Translations under genes and position numbers: made by a program
Shown here: piece by piece, positions 44,585 through 54,768 of the stretch
How positions within the stretch are numbered: the stretch's first letter is position 1
Layout: each line of letters begins with the position of its first letter
Notes under the pieces: generated by a model
What the model was told of the DNA's origin: nothing
The model's database searches: none
Seen by the model: the letters and a program-made list of their open reading frames with translations, nothing else
Assembly (NCBI RefSeq): GCF_963082655.1
Contig: NC_081552.1
Location: forward strand, 182,574,571 to 182,638,570
Source of the DNA: Stomoxys calcitrans
Lineage: Eukaryota; Arthropoda; Insecta; Diptera; Muscidae
DNA: 64,000 bases
Reading direction: 5' to 3'

Positions 44585-46320
44585 ACGTAACAAACACGCA
44601 GTGGATGTCCCCTATGTATGCAGTGCATTGCGTTGGCAATTAAGAAAGTTAAGGGTTGGAGGGGGGAAAGAGGGAGTAGTGTTTATTGATATTCGTCTTA
44701 AATTTCAATGACAGTGGGAAAGACATTAGCCGGAAGTCGATTCCACATACGAATGGTTCGGATGAAAAATTAATTTTCTCGGTAATGCATGGTTCGGTCA
44801 ACTGGCCAATCAATTACAAACGGGTGTGAGCTGCTGGCAAGTCTTGTATTCCTGGTAAACATGCTAACGTCAGGGATAAGAAGACGAATATCCCTAGAAC
44901 ACACGCTATAAAAATAACGAAAGAGCAATACAACGCTACCCACATTCCGACGATGTTCAAGAGAAGCAATAGAGTTGGATGCTTTACTGGTCCCAATCAA
45001 CACCATCGCTCTCCGTTGAACCCGGTCAAGAAGCTCCAAGGATGATTTTGGAGCTCCTGCCCATATATGAAAGTTATATTCCATCCTCGGCCTGATTTAG
45101 GTAGTATAGATATTGAGAAATCCCAAAACACTTGAATGCTTGGTTCAAGGTTGAAAAGGCTGCGAAGTGGACGAGCAAGCGTCGAAGAACACTTACTAAG
45201 GGCAAGTGTTGATGTACCGTCCGGCCCCGGAGATTTATTACCGTCGAGATCCGCAAGGACCCTTTTAACTCCACGTGTTCGAAAGAATATCTGAGGCATC
45301 GAACTAGGTACACTATAAATCACGAGGAGTGGTTGATTGCTAAACGACAAGGAAGAATTTCCTGCAAACATTCCAGCCAGTAGATTAGCCTTATCAACCG
45401 GGTCAGTGAATACCTGATCATCTTTAACAAGAGTTGGGATTGCCGATGGATTGCCCTTTACTCTTTTTACGAATGACCAAAAGCTCTTGCCTTCCCTCTG
45501 ACAAGCAATAACTTTGGCACGAAGACGCTGTTCGTAAAGAAACTTTTCGTGTCTAAGTACACTGGCACACGAAGTTCTTGCTTGTTTGTACAGCATTTTG
45601 GCATTGGCATTTTTGTTCAGACGCCAAGTCCTAAATCCATATTATTTTGATCTAACAGCATCTATGCATTCCCGCTTAAACCAAATTTTATCCTTTGATT
45701 TAACCGATATATTCTTAGTCGGAATGAACGATCTCATTCCTATTAATATTACTTCCTGCACCATTTCGGCAGCAGCATTTACGTCACTGTTTAGAGAGAG
45801 CATTTACGTCACCGTTTTGAGTTCAAAGTTTTCCATTAAAATGCTGGAAAAATTGAGCTCAGCCCAACGTGCACTTTCGTATACAAAAATTGACCGCTTC
45901 GGGGCTGGGGAAGACGCGGCGGGAAAAGGAGAATACGAAGAGGACGCTGAAATGGTGCAATGGTCGGAATTACCAAGAGACGCAAGGACATTAACATTCT
46001 TGCACCCTGAGAAATAGGGTGCGAAGTTAAAAATAGGTCAAAAGTATTTTGTTGGTGACCTTCGACACATGAAATGTGTGTCGGTTCATTTACTAGATGC
46101 ATCAGACCATTCTGCGCGGCCAGCAGCTCGGCGTATTGACCTTCCGGAGTCGTATTTCCCAAATGGAAAAGCCAAGAGGAGTTGGGGACATTGAAATCGG
46201 CGGCAACAACGATTCCACTGTCCGGAAAATCCTCTAAGATTTTAGTAATTGAGTCAGAAAGGGAGTCAAAGTCGCTAAAGGAAAATTCCCTTTCCGAGTT
46301 TGGACTTCTATATATAAATC
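44585..46320 (-). mobile_element. CR1/Jockey-like non-LTR retrotransposon, RT core deleted
   Basis: Minus strand, 5' to 3': endonuclease C-terminal half, pre-RT region and RT motif 1, then an abrupt join to the RT C-terminal region, and a 3' UTR. A seven-A stretch at 44576-44583 may be the tail. The 5' end is truncated within the endonuclease at about 46320. Family A sequence lies on both sides. Confidence 0.72.
44770..45596 (-). pseudogene. LINE RT fragments joined by deletion
   Basis: The open segment at 45596-44997 encodes the pre-RT region ERQR-like KVIACQREGKSFWSFVKRVK, then LADLDGNKSPGPDGTSTLAL and LARPLRSLFN (RT motif 0/1). Near 45085 this runs into MEYNFHIWAGAPKSSLELLD and VQRRAMVLIG, which lies beyond the catalytic YADD in related LINEs. 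The palm with the catalytic Asp residues is therefore gone. Confidence 0.75.
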
Positions 46321-46393
46321 CGAAGTAAAGTGCGATCTTTAAATGTAAGGTCTTGGGCCCACAAAAAGCGCATTTATTGTCCGATTTCGCCAA
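45836..46393 (-). pseudogene. LINE endonuclease C-terminal half
   Basis: GFIYRSPNSEREFSFSDF, then SGIVVAADFNVPNSSW (the GDFN motif region; reads ADFN) and THISCVEGHQQNTFDLFLTS (the TH...LDL region). The upstream QET motif is missing, so the element is 5' truncated. The SDH end is decayed near 45960. This is the AP-endonuclease fold used for target-primed reverse transcription. Confidence 0.78.
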
Positions 46394-46540
46394 AATTTGG
46401 AACAGTGAGTTGTGTTAAGCCCTTCGACGTCCTTCTTGGGAAAGCCGTTATATTGATTAAATAGGGTCGGAAATCCATATTTCGACATGCCACAAAGGGA
46501 ATGACAAAATTAATGTACCCACCATTCTGTGATAGTGGGT
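46320..46540 (-). repeat. Family A remnant after the LINE
   Basis: ATTTATTGTCCGATTTCGCC, GAACAGTGAGTTGTGTTAAG and an end with ACCCACCATTCTGTGATAGT. Confidence 0.55.
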
Positions 46541-46744
46541 ACAACAGAAATTAACGAAATGTTTAAAAATATTTCCTTTAAAACCATATAAAGCTTTATT
46601 CAGTCGACATTGAAAGAAGCATACCATTCGTCCATATTCATTGTCTTTGAGAGTGTTAGGTGAGATAAACAAAAGACAATCAAGGCAATGCACTCCACGG
46701 CTTTCGTCATATTCTCTTTCTATGACTTGTGTTGAATGGTGTTT

Positions 46745-47492
46745 CTATACCCATCACCATAGCATGGCGGTAAACTTATTTCGTCATTCTGTTTGTAACT
46801 GCTCGAAATATTCGTCTAAGATCCCATAAAGTATATATATTCTTGATCGTCATGACATTTTATGTCGATCTAGCCATGTCCGTCCGTCGGTTTGTCTGTC
46901 GAAAGCACGCTTACTTTCGAAGGAGTATAAGTGTAGGTCGGTTGGGATTGTAAATTGGCACCGGTCCATGTTTTGATATAGCTGCCATATAAACCGATCT
47001 TGGATCTTGACTTCTTGAGCCACTAGAGGGCACAATACAAATCCAATTTGGCTGAAAATTGGCATGACTTTAAACAACTGTGCTAAGTATGGTTTAAATC
47101 CGTCCACAACCTGATATAGCTGCCATGTAAACCGATCTGGGATCTTGACTTCTTGAGCCTCTAGGGGGCGCAATTATTATCCGATTTGGCTGAAATTTTG
47201 TACAAGGGCTTCTGCCATGACCTCCAACATGCGTGTCTTTAGACCGATACAGCTTCCTTATAAACCGATCTCCCCATTTTATTTCTTGAGCCCATAGAGG
47301 GCGCAATTCTTATTTGAATTCGCTGAAATTTTACACAATGACCTCTACTGTGGTCTCTTACATTCAATTCAATTGCCATAGCAATTTTTTTCTTTTATCC
47401 TTTGGTTGTCTAAAAAGAGATATCGGGAAAATAAATCGACAAATGCGATCCAAGGTGGAGGGCATATAAGATTCGGCCCGGCCGCTTTTACT
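46745..47492 (-). repeat. Family A repeat element, near complete
   Basis: Begins TATACCCATCACCATAGCAT, with CCATGTCCGTCCGTCGG at 46874-46890, units with ATATAGCTGCCATATAAACC, and an end GGTGGAGGGCATATAAGATT with CGGCCCGGCCGC and TTTTACTTGTT. Confidence 0.75.
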
Positions 47493-48300
47493 TGTTTTAT
47501 ATGATGTGTGTGGTTTTTGTTTTATATGATGTGTGGTGACGACATATGCAATTTTTTGTAAATGGATTCATAGACAATAAAAAAAGGCATTCAAACCATT
47601 CGCTGATGCTAACCTCAGCGAATGGTTTGGTTGCCCAAAAGCCTGTTCAGTGCTATGATATAAATCACATGGATATTACAAATCCAAATCTCCATCTCCA
47701 AATTTTTCCCAAAGATTTTGGATGTCTCTGAAGAAAAACAAAAATGCGGCATTCACTTTATAAACAACCCTAATTGAAAAAATCCATATAGGCAAAACAC
47801 TTGCCCATTGGCAAATTAAAAAATCGTACGATATCCACTTCTGCAGGTAAACTGATTGATTGACTACCCAATAGGATTGCAACAGCAGTGCAAATTCTTA
47901 CATTGCCGTACTGCTGAACAAAGGAAGCAATGCTGTGCGAACAACTTATGATTTGTATTGGGGGTGTACCTTTAACAAGAATTAAATTAAAATTATTTAT
48001 TGGAATTGTCTCGACATGGTGTCTGTCGACAAACAAGAACACAAGATAACTAATTCAGTCTAAAGTTAACGAAACAACACAGCAAAAACATCAGCAGATG
48101 ATGATAAGAGAGCTGGACAAAAAGTAGAAGTAGCAGCGGCAGCACGAGCGCACATTCACTCATTCAATCACTTGTTTGCTTGCTTACACTGCACTTACTG
48201 TGGGGCAGCAACAATAATATGACGATCTCATTCGAAGAAATGGTGATGCCATATTTTGCAAAATGTTTGTCCTAATGGGAATGGGTGATTTTTAATATGG
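47493..48300. other. No gene seen; holds one perfect hairpin
   Basis: AT-rich. Open frames are short and match nothing I know. The hairpin at 47592-47629 is listed separately. Confidence 0.45.
47592..47629. repeat. Perfect 15-bp hairpin with 8-base loop
   Basis: CAAACCATTCGCTGA and TCAGCGAATGGTTTG are exact reverse complements around TGCTAACC. Confidence 0.93.
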
Positions 48301-48379
48301 GCAAAAAGGATGAAGACGCATCCACTAGAATTGTGGGAGATTTCAACACTTCGTCATATTACTATTATGCATATTTTCT

Positions 48380-49490
48380 CAATGAATAAGAGGGCTGCTA
48401 AATAAGTGCTGGCCCAGGCAATACTAATTGTTGCCTGGTGCAATCTGACATTTAAATTGAAAAGTTTGACTTTTTCTAGCATAACCGTACTCGGAACCTT
48501 TTGACATATAACCATCATTTGTGTTGTTAACAGTGATTTGATTGAAATGACAAAAAAAAATGGAATTAGCCCGTGAAAATATTTCACCATTCGACGTGGA
48601 TTATCGTCGAGAGCGCATTGGTGAACTTAAAAATCATTGTTTGGCGATTAAGCTCCATCAGATAGGACTGTGAAAAACTGGTTTAATGAATTCGTGGACA
48701 ACGCTCGGTCAAAGTTGAATTCTGTGAAGGTTCTTTAAAAAACTGTCGTTGTACCAAAGAACGTTAATAACGTGCGTGAACTTATAATGCAGGATAGTCA
48801 TATGGCATACGGTGTGATAGGGGAATTCTTGGGTATTTCTTCCACCAGTATACATTCCATATATCATGAACATCTTGTCGTAAAAAGGTTTGTTCTGTTT
48901 GTTGCCGCACAATTTGACATTCGCTCAAAAAAAAAAAAAAAAACAATCGCGGTGCTTGAAAGTACGTGGCGAATCGTGGATTTATGCGTATAACCCCGAA
49001 ACAATTAAAGACAAATGCAACAAAAATTGTTCGTGGAGGAAGTACTTCGAAGCAAATGGCCGCCTGTTTCTTCGTCAAAACTGGTCATGTGGCAACTGTC
49101 CTGCTTGAGCAACATAGAACTGCCAATTCTTAGTGGTGCATCACTCATCGTCAAAACTGGTCATGTGGCAACTGTCCTGCTTGAGCAACATTGGACTGCC
49201 AATTCTTAGTGGTGCATCACTATTTGGGTGCCTAAAGTCATGGGAGAAATTCGAAAAACGAACACGAAAGACGAATCATTGTTCACAATGGGAATGCGAT
49301 CTCTCAGACATCAGCTCAAAGCAGCGCCTTTTTGACCGGCCAAAATGTCGAATTGAAGGGCAATCTATCGAACAACCGTTTCTTGGCACCCAAAGATTTT
49401 TTTATTCCCGCACATTAAGATTCCCGCACATGCGTGGTCAATGATTTTAATCGCCAGAAAATGCTATTTCGTGTTTAACGCAGATGTATG
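48380..49490 (+). mobile_element. Decayed mariner-like transposon of a second lineage
   Basis: From about 48560 the plus strand encodes a broken transposase. The N-terminal segment MELARENISPFDVDYRRERI is followed by TVKNWFNEFVDN and MAYGVIGEFLGISSTSIHSI (DNA-binding part), and farther on ESWIYAYNPET in another frame (first catalytic Asp motif). A KTGHVATVLLEQ segment occurs twice because of a 76-bp duplication. Frameshifts are numerous and I could not define the ends. It is clearly different from the mariner at 4704. Confidence 0.65.
49072..49223 (+). repeat. 76-bp tandem duplication inside the decayed mariner
   Basis: TCGTCAAAACTGGTCATGTG starts at 49072 and again at 49148. The two copies differ at only a few positions. 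Confidence 0.88.
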
Positions 49491-49499
49491 TAATCATGG

Positions 49500-50530
49500 C
49501 CAAAACCTGCGAGGCTCAAGTGTGAATACAATGCGACTACCAACGCCACCACATGTGGTAACCCACACATGAGTACCAATTTGATCCCACGTATTTGGAC
49601 CTTTTCACCTCCTTGGTTATGAGCGGAACACTACCTAAAACTCCTTCCAATCTATGGGTCACGGCGCCCGGATGACGGCACCCCCGATTTGGGTACAAAC
49701 CATAGCCACCACGTTGCTCTCCACTGACCATTTTCAAGTTAGAACTGAAGTTCCAGGTGCTTCTGACTCCCGTGGCACCAAATTAAAGTCTCCGGTCAGA
49801 CTTCGTAGCATTAAAAGACTACTACCAGTTAAACCCTAAACAGTTCCGGACTGGTCACCTGGGAGAAAGCAATCGCCCTAAGCCGACCTATAGCATACAA
49901 GAGTATGTACCAAAAACAACATACATCAGGACTATATATACAAACGGGACATGGCTGCCCTCACGGGCTACTCTACATGTATCAGCTCCAACATGGGATT
50001 TAACAATCAACACCGGGACGAAGCAATCATGTAATGCGCCACACCAAATCAGCCGACGGGGCCATTGATAACTAGCATGTATTCGTGCCTCCACTAAGTC
50101 TTGTCGGTCTCGGCCACTCTCACGGATGACTGAGCACGACCACAAAAGCTACAGGAAACAACGATGGGCAAACGCAGCAGCATCAACATTGACATGGTAG
50201 GAGCCAGGCCTTGTAATGCGCAGCACCAAACCACCCGGCCGCGCCAGTACAGTAGCACCTCGTCATGAATAAGTAGCGTGTATACATGCCTCCTTTAAGT
50301 CTTGTCCGTCTCCTAATAAATACTTCACGAGAAAAGGTGGCCAGCCTTGCAAGAGTCGTCCCGTTTTCAAGAGCCCTACTGAAATCCCACACCGCCTCGC
50401 CAATCCCCATCACGCCTAAATCTCTAATGTCTACATAGTCCGTCAGTTCATGCCTGCAGTCTACAGGTCTCCCACAGTCGCACAGATCAGTCGCGGATCC
50501 ATTAATGAGCAGTGGGAATTCTTCTCTCAT
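49500..50530 (-). mobile_element. 3' end of a non-LTR element with repeated 3' UTR
   Basis: The minus strand at 50530-50183 is open for 115 codons: FPLLINGSATDLCDCGRPVD, RHELTDYVD, then WDFSRALENG and FSREVFIRRRTRL. C-x-C-x5-C-x-H resembles the C-terminal cysteine motif of LINE ORF2. Downstream, two related segments (about 50175-50300 and 50020-50115) share AAGTCTTGTCSGTCTC-type sequence. No RT remains and the family is not identified. Confidence 0.45.
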
Positions 50531-50584
50531 CTCAATGAGTGCTGTCTGATTCTAAATTTATATGAGAAATAAGTGACCCACTTT
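50531..50584 (-). mobile_element. Short SINE tail fragment
   Basis: CTCAATGAGTGCTGTCTGAT with AAATAAGTGACCCACTTTTT matches only the last 50 bp of the tRNA-derived SINE body. Confidence 0.45.
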
Positions 50585-51480
50585 TTATACCCACCGCCAT
50601 AGGATGGGGGCATACTAATCTAGTCATTCCTTCGAAATATTGATCTACGACCCAATAAAATAAAATATATATTCTGGAACGGCTCGACATTCAAAGTCTA
50701 TCTAGTCATGTCCGTTCGTCCGTACGTACGTCTATCGAAATCAAGATAGTAAAGCTAGCCGCTTGAAATTTTGCACAGATGCTTCTTATTGATGTAGGTT
50801 ATTGGGGATTGCAAGTGGACCATATCGGTTCAGATTAGGATATAGTCCCCATATAAACCGATCCCCGGATTTGACTTCTTGAGCCCTTAGAAGACTCAAT
50901 TTTCATCCGAGTTTGCTGAAATTCGGAACAAGGACTCGAGATATAACCCCCATATAAACCGATCGCCGGATATGAATTTTTTAGCCCTTAGAAACCTAAA
51001 ATTTCATCCGATTTCCCTGAAATTTGGTATGATCCGAATCGGACTATAAACAGACATAGCCATCATATAAACCGATCCCCGGATTTGTCTTCTTGAGCCC
51101 TTAGAAGCCTTAATTGTCATACGAGTTTGCTTAAATTTGGAACAAAGACTTGAGTTATGACTTCTAATATCCATGCCAAGTATGATCTGAATCGGTCTAT
51201 AAACAGATATAGCCCCTATATAACCGATCTCTGGATTTGACTTATAAAACCTAGAAATCACAATTTTCATCCGATTTGGCCGAAATTTGGACCAAAACCC
51301 TATCTTACGAATAACAACATCTGCGCAAAGTTTTATCCCAATCGGTCAATATGGTAATATAGACCAACCTATGTATCGATATCCCGATATGACTTCATGA
51401 GATGAAAATAATTCAAATACAAACTCAGTTAATAAGTGTACATTTTTGGTGGAATCCATGGTGGTGGGTACCCAAAACAC
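50585..51480 (-). repeat. Family A repeat element
   Basis: Begins TTATACCCACCGCCATAGGA, with GTCCGTTCGTCCGTACGTAC at 50710-50729, units with ATAGCCCCTATATAACCGAT and TGACTTCTTGAGCCCTTAGA, and an end CCATGGTGGTGGGTACCCAA. The palindromic terminus is lost. Confidence 0.75.
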
Positions 51481-52143
51481 GGCCCGACCCACAAAGTGGA
51501 GATGTTTTACACATCTGAATACCTCATGGATGTAGAAAGCGTTGGTGAGAAGACAAAATTATGTTCTACGTATCATAGGCGTTATGGACTTCTTCACTCT
51601 TATGCTAATGACAAATCTTTCTCCACGTAAGCTTACACCTTAAGAGTATATAATAGCTCTCTAGGTGGTCGAGGGCAAAAATGTATGCTTTTAAATGTTT
51701 TGGGATGCTTTCAAGTACCATGGAATGATTTTTGTACCCAAAACAGTTTCCAAGTTAGAAACTGTTTTGGGTACATCTAGATCATCATCTAGAAGCAATC
51801 AAAAGCCCCTTGAATTTTGGTTCCAGCCTGAAAGTTTGTGATGCCCCGTATGGAAGTATGGTTGTTGCTGTGGTTGAGACATAAATCACAGGAAGAAAAG
51901 ATTGCTCGATGTGGAGTTGCATAAAGACAGTCGGTTATTATGGCCCATGCATAAAGCACCTCAAGGAATTGGCCCTGGAAAGTAGTAAATTTTCAAGGAA
52001 CATAAGCCGAATCTGCGTCTAGAGCACTTAAAGCACTGTAACATAAGGGGTGGTATTCGTAAGATGTGGTCTATGCTGCTGACAAGTCATTCTTGAACCC
52101 CATGCGGAGGGATGATAGGACCCCAGCGGCTTTTGGTGACCAA
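51481..52143. other. No gene seen; holds one perfect hairpin
   Basis: Unclassified sequence. The hairpin at 51734-51774 is listed separately. Confidence 0.4.
51734..51774. repeat. Perfect 17-bp hairpin with 7-base loop
   Basis: GTACCCAAAACAGTTTC and GAAACTGTTTTGGGTAC are exact reverse complements around CAAGTTA. Confidence 0.93.
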
Positions 52144-52625
52144 GGTATGCACCAGATTGTTCAACCGTCAATTTATTGAACATCCCGAGAGTAAAAGGGC
52201 GAGAAGGAGAGCCATTCGTCGAATTAGTGTCCTCTGAGCCGATGAACAATAATCAACAACAATTTACTGCGGTAGGAGTTACGAATGCCATCGTAAAATC
52301 GAAATAATTTTTACATTGATGATAAAGAACCTAGATGAATTGGGCGCCGAATACCTGAGTGGGCAGAGGTTGTGCTACTGAAGTCAAGAAAGAATTCGAG
52401 CAAAAGAGAATAGCATAGACTGCTCCTCCCGCACCTTGTTGAAGGATTTACATTGCATAGCACGGCGACTGCTTTTCACGCCATTACTGCACATAATTGC
52501 GAGGCCTTAATCAAGCCATGCCATAGAAAGGTCCTCGTTACATACCGAAGAATTTTATGGCCAGCTACTCTTCACTTTTTGATGACATATCCAGCACGTC
52601 TCTTCCGCCAAGCCTGAACATAACC
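52144..52625 (+). mobile_element. Jockey-like non-LTR retrotransposon copy 4 (pre-RT and RT remnant)
   Basis: TTGTTCAACCGTCAATTTAT, CATCCCGAGAGTAAAAGGGC and TGAACAATAATCAACAACAA match the pre-RT part of copy 2 at 19135-19240. TTGCATAGCACGGCGACTGC and CTTTTTGATGACATATCCAG match its RT at 19585-19735. Internal deletions and many stops are present. Confidence 0.65.
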
Positions 52626-52810
52626 TAAATGCCTGCCATCATGACACAAATGTGCAAGGTTCAAACGGTGAATGCAATGACTCCAAATGCAGTAACCTTT
52701 CGTCTATTTCTGTTGTAATCATGGGTATTCTGCCTTTGCGCCTCCAGTAGGTTTGGTTAGGTTAGGTTGAAAGGCATGCAACTAAGCCACCGTAGCGCAA
52801 ACGAAGCCAT
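52626..52810. other. Spacer with TTAGGTTAGG
   Basis: GGTTTGGTTAGGTTAGGTTG at 52749-52768 precedes a SINE cluster. It is otherwise unclassified. Confidence 0.45.
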
Positions 52811-53495
52811 CGTAGCGTAGAGGAGGCCACGATAGCGCAGGGGTTAGCATGTACGCCTATTACGCTGCACGCATGGGTTCAAATTTGCCCATGAACATTC
52901 TATTAGGGAGCAGGGGCAAACTTTTCACACACCACTGAGTGTTAACCGATTCAATTTTTAGCTCAATGATAAGGGCCCTCCTTTTTATAGCCGATTCCGA
53001 ACGGCCTAACGCACTGCGACACCTCTTTGTGAAGAAGTTTTTGCGTGGATGCCATGATGGTATAGTACATCACAAATATCGCCAGCGTTGTGAGTGGATA
53101 ACCACCGGTGTAAATTTTTTCTAATGTTCTTGGCAGGATTCAAACCCAGGCGTTCAGCGCCTGAATCCGATAAGTATGCCTCTTTGTGGAGAAGTTTTAA
53201 CATGGCTGCTATGCTAGATGGTACAATACCTCATAAATATCACCAGCATTCGGAGGGAATAAACATCAGGATTCGAACCCAGGCGATCAGCGTCATAGGC
53301 GGACATGGTAATCTCTGCGCTACGTTAGCGCATAGGTTACATTAATACATTAACATTAATGAATATTTCAGCTTTGCACAAATTTTGAGTGGTGTCGCTC
53401 TTCGTCTTGCCGTTAGAACTCGGCCATATGTAAAAAGGAGGTCCGTAAACATCAAACTTAAATTTGCACTGCATAATATGAATGAAGTCACTCTG
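52811..53495. mobile_element. Cluster of four SINE pieces
   Basis: (a) 52824-52884 plus: head with box A-like TAGCGCAGGGGTTAGCATGT and box B-like GGGTTCAAATTT. (b) 52885-53163 minus: tail to box B of a second copy. (c) 53168-53335 minus: middle to head of a third, with GATTCGAACCCAGGCG (box B complement) and GCGGACATGGTAATCTCTG. (d) about 53390-53495 plus: the core only (GTGTCGCTCTTCGTCTTGCC to AACTTAAATTTGCACTGC). All belong to the tRNA-derived family at 24441. Confidence 0.7.
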
Positions 53496-53820
53496 CTGGG
53501 GTGTTCTTGGGAAATTTGAATATGCACTTCTTTTCATTTTTTTCTTTTCAAATTTGTATATTAAATAAGCTTCCGCCGTATTCATACAACTTAAGGAAGC
53601 CTTAAAATAGATTTATTTAACAGTTCTATAAAGGAAATCTGTTAAATAAAGCTATTTCAAATTCACATTAAGTTTTGTGAACAACAGTGTTAAAATCGAA
53701 CCCCATTTGGGATTTCAAACATTCCACTTTGAATGAAAAATTCTCCCTACTACTGGCAACTCTGCGAGGCACATAAACAATAAGAGTGTGTTGTTGTTGT
53801 CACAGTTTGCTGCGTTACTA
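53496..53820. other. No gene seen, 5' flank of the phosphatase gene
   Basis: AT-rich. TTTATTTAACAG and CTGTTAAATAAA at about 53632-53670 form a 12-bp inverted repeat. Confidence 0.4.
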
Positions 53821-54768
53821 AGCCACTATTACCAGCTGTTGGTGACTGATCAGTCGAGTCGAATGGACGGACATACTTCATAACACTGCTGCCGAGTGGC
53901 CTGTTGTATATTTTTCAAACATACAAAAGCAAACACACATATGTATATTTAAAAAACACACACATACATAACATTCATATGTAATACAACAACAAATAAT
54001 ACTCAACGTTGTGGGTATTTGTAAAAAAAAAGAAAAAAGAGTTTTCTTCAACAAAGCATTACAGCGTATCGGTTCAGTTACAAGTAAACACTGAGACGGG
54101 CTACAACGTCATTCTCTGGACAACAACACAAACTGATGGAATTTATTGTCGTTGTCGTCAAATTTTCCATTGCAAAAAGAAAAACAATAACAGAACATTT
54201 TTCTTCTATACCTACATAGTATAAAGAGTGGAAAAAGGAAAAACAAAAAAAAAAGGCAAAAGCAATAGAAAGTAAATTAAAAGAGAAAAAACAACATTTC
54301 CTAAATATCAGATAGCCGACAGTGATCGTGAACTTGAACGGCATCGAAAAAAAGGGGCAAGAGCAACGAAGGAAATCGAAAACAATTTCTAGGTGATCTT
54401 GTTGCTCTGCGGCTTGTGGAAAGAAAACAAGCCCACCGCCAGACACTAGTCGTCCAGTCGTCAGCCAGGCAGCCAGCAGCAACGTTTGTTTATTGTTACC
54501 TAATATGACAATAATAAAAACTAACTAAGACCCACCAAGAGCAGCAAAAACGTGCTTTATCTAAATTAGCCAGAGTGCATAGCGGCAGCCCCATAGTAGA
54601 ATAGTAGCGAAAGAGAGAGAGAGAGAGAGCAGCTAAGCAAGAGCAGAGCACAAAAAATTTTCCATACAGCCAGCCAATTGTAAATTTTTCGTAATAAATA
54701 GTCCTGAGCAAACAACAACCAAATCAGTCAACGAGTGCAAACTCAGTCAGTCAGTAAACACCGCCGCC
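53821..54768 (+). promoter_or_regulatory. aay: Probable promoter and long 5' leader of phosphoserine phosphatase
   Basis: Repeat-free sequence rich in CAA and CAG words, as is common in fly 5' UTRs. A TCAGTC at 53850-53855 fits the initiator consensus but has no clear downstream promoter element, so the start site is not fixed. A GA dinucleotide run at 54612-54629 could bind GAGA factor. Minus-strand open frames here are not genes. An intron in this leader cannot be excluded. Confidence 0.4.

Noticed and set aside
52749..52768. TTAGGTTAGG as arthropod telomere repeat
   Set aside because: Only two to three units are present, flies lack TTAGG telomeres, and similar GGTTAGGTTGAA sequence occurs at 3005 within repeats.
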